Part shown: positions 63,409 through 63,749 of the stretch, in pieces
Layout: every line of letters begins with the position of its first letter
Position numbering within the stretch: position 1 is the first letter of the stretch
From: Ferruginibacter sp.
Lineage (GTDB): Bacteria > Bacteroidota > Bacteroidia > Chitinophagales > Chitinophagaceae
Assembly: GCA_025362235.1 (NCBI GenBank)
Contig: JANYGZ010000103.1
Span: 1 to 63,749 of the forward strand
DNA: 63,749 bases
Direction: 5' to 3'
Program-made: the position numbers and the translations under genes
Notes under the pieces: generated by a model
Databases searched by the model: none
Seen by the model: only the letters and a program-made list of their open reading frames with translations
Told to the model about the DNA's origin: nothing

Positions 63409-63439
63409 TTGGGTTATAGTGCAAAAGCTTATACCTTTG
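63409..63439 (+). promoter_or_regulatory. rRNA operon promoter P2
   Basis: TTG (63409-63411), 20 nt, TACCTTTG (63432-63439). A second full match 130 bp downstream of P1, as expected for tandem rRNA promoters. Confidence 0.75.
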
Positions 63440-63444
63440 CACTC

Positions 63445-63749
63445 CGAATAAAAAACGGGATAGTTCATCGAAATAGTATCTTTAAATTATTCATTATCAA
63501 TTGCTTAAAATCAATTAAGCATGGTGAATAATTTAATTAAACAGAAAGTAGCAAGATGATTACATATTACTCTATGTGTAAAAACTGGGTAGTAAAAGAT
63601 AAAATATAATTAAAAGTTCTTTGAAAGATTGGAAACAACAGCGCAGACAAGCCTTTAGGGGTGAGTCAAAAACAGTAAAAACGCAGCAAATAATACAGAT
63701 TAGATTTGACAAGGTTTTTTTTCTTTGAGAGAAAATACTATAGTCAGAT
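63445..63749 (+). other. Leader of an rRNA operon (16S gene begins beyond the window)
   Basis: Downstream of P2 lie a long hairpin (12-bp perfect arms at 63482-63493 and 63525-63536 with inner pairs TGCTTAA/TTAAGCA) and a boxA-like GTTCTTTGAAA (63616-63626) followed by GATTGGAAACAACAGCGCAG. This order and the closing TAGTCAGAT are typical of sequence just before 16S genes in Bacteroidota, from memory of such leaders. No protein-coding frame is credible here. Confidence 0.7.

Overview
The window is a chromosomal segment of a Bacteroidota bacterium, most likely Chitinophagaceae or a close relative. The evidence is the low G+C DNA, starts preceded by the Bacteroidota promoter box TAnnTTTG instead of strong Shine-Dalgarno sites, type IX secretion/gliding genes (gldJ-like, porV, a PorP/SprF protein), bacillithiol synthesis (bshA) and many lipoproteins of Bacteroidota-only families. 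Genes lie on both strands in short operons. I see no prophage, insertion sequence, CRISPR array or tRNA. The right end runs into the promoters and leader of an rRNA operon whose 16S gene lies beyond the window.

Layout: 0.1-3.7 kb (minus) aminotransferase, fmt and a NamZ-type muramidase. 3.9-8.2 kb (plus) SlyD-like FKBP, pepT, an SPFH protein and an ExbB/ExbD pair. 8.2-12.4 kb prmC divergent from ribD, then a run of small genes. 12.4-15.1 kb (minus) two acyl-CoA enzymes, with the glutaryl-CoA dehydrogenase gene sitting between inverted copies of a dispersed repeat. 15.1-19 kb (plus) sigma factor/membrane protein/DUF4097-like operon, a secreted YciI-like protein and a DUF4143 ATPase with an operator-like repeat set. 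19-24.4 kb (minus) kynU-paiB-lipoprotein-pyrF, a phosphodiesterase and mrp. 24.6-30.8 kb aroK, a 7TM histidine kinase and ftsK. 30.8-35.5 kb murF and gldJ divergent from porV. 35.6-38.9 kb (plus) ispF, dut, a LolA-like lipoprotein and an EnvC-like protein. 38.9-48.8 kb bshA, M28 peptidase, rsmI, mpg, a hypothetical gene between direct repeats, a PorP/SprF gene, upp and anmK. 48.8-55.6 kb ade, three tandem secreted paralogues, gapA and pgk. 55.8-63 kb two LemA and two TPM genes, an M1 aminopeptidase, a DUF4476 protein and truA.

Most genes are housekeeping: translation (fmt, prmC, truA, rsmI), riboflavin, isoprenoid and shikimate synthesis, pyrimidine/purine salvage (upp, pyrF, ade, dut), wall synthesis and recycling (murF, namZ-like, anmK, envC-like), glycolysis (gapA, pgk) and chromosome segregation (ftsK).

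I did not find a convincing new multi-gene system. The most distinctive signals are regulatory or structural: (1) at least seven genes have TAnnTTTG only 4-6 nt before the start codon, which predicts leaderless mRNAs and re-assigns several starts, including a probable CTG start for ribD; (2) a dispersed intergenic repeat with core GTGCGACGC in three copies, two of them inverted around gcdH; (3) a three-half-site operator overlapping the DUF4143 ATPase promoter; (4) a hypothetical gene bracketed by about 29-bp direct repeats; (5) a tandem array of three secreted paralogues.
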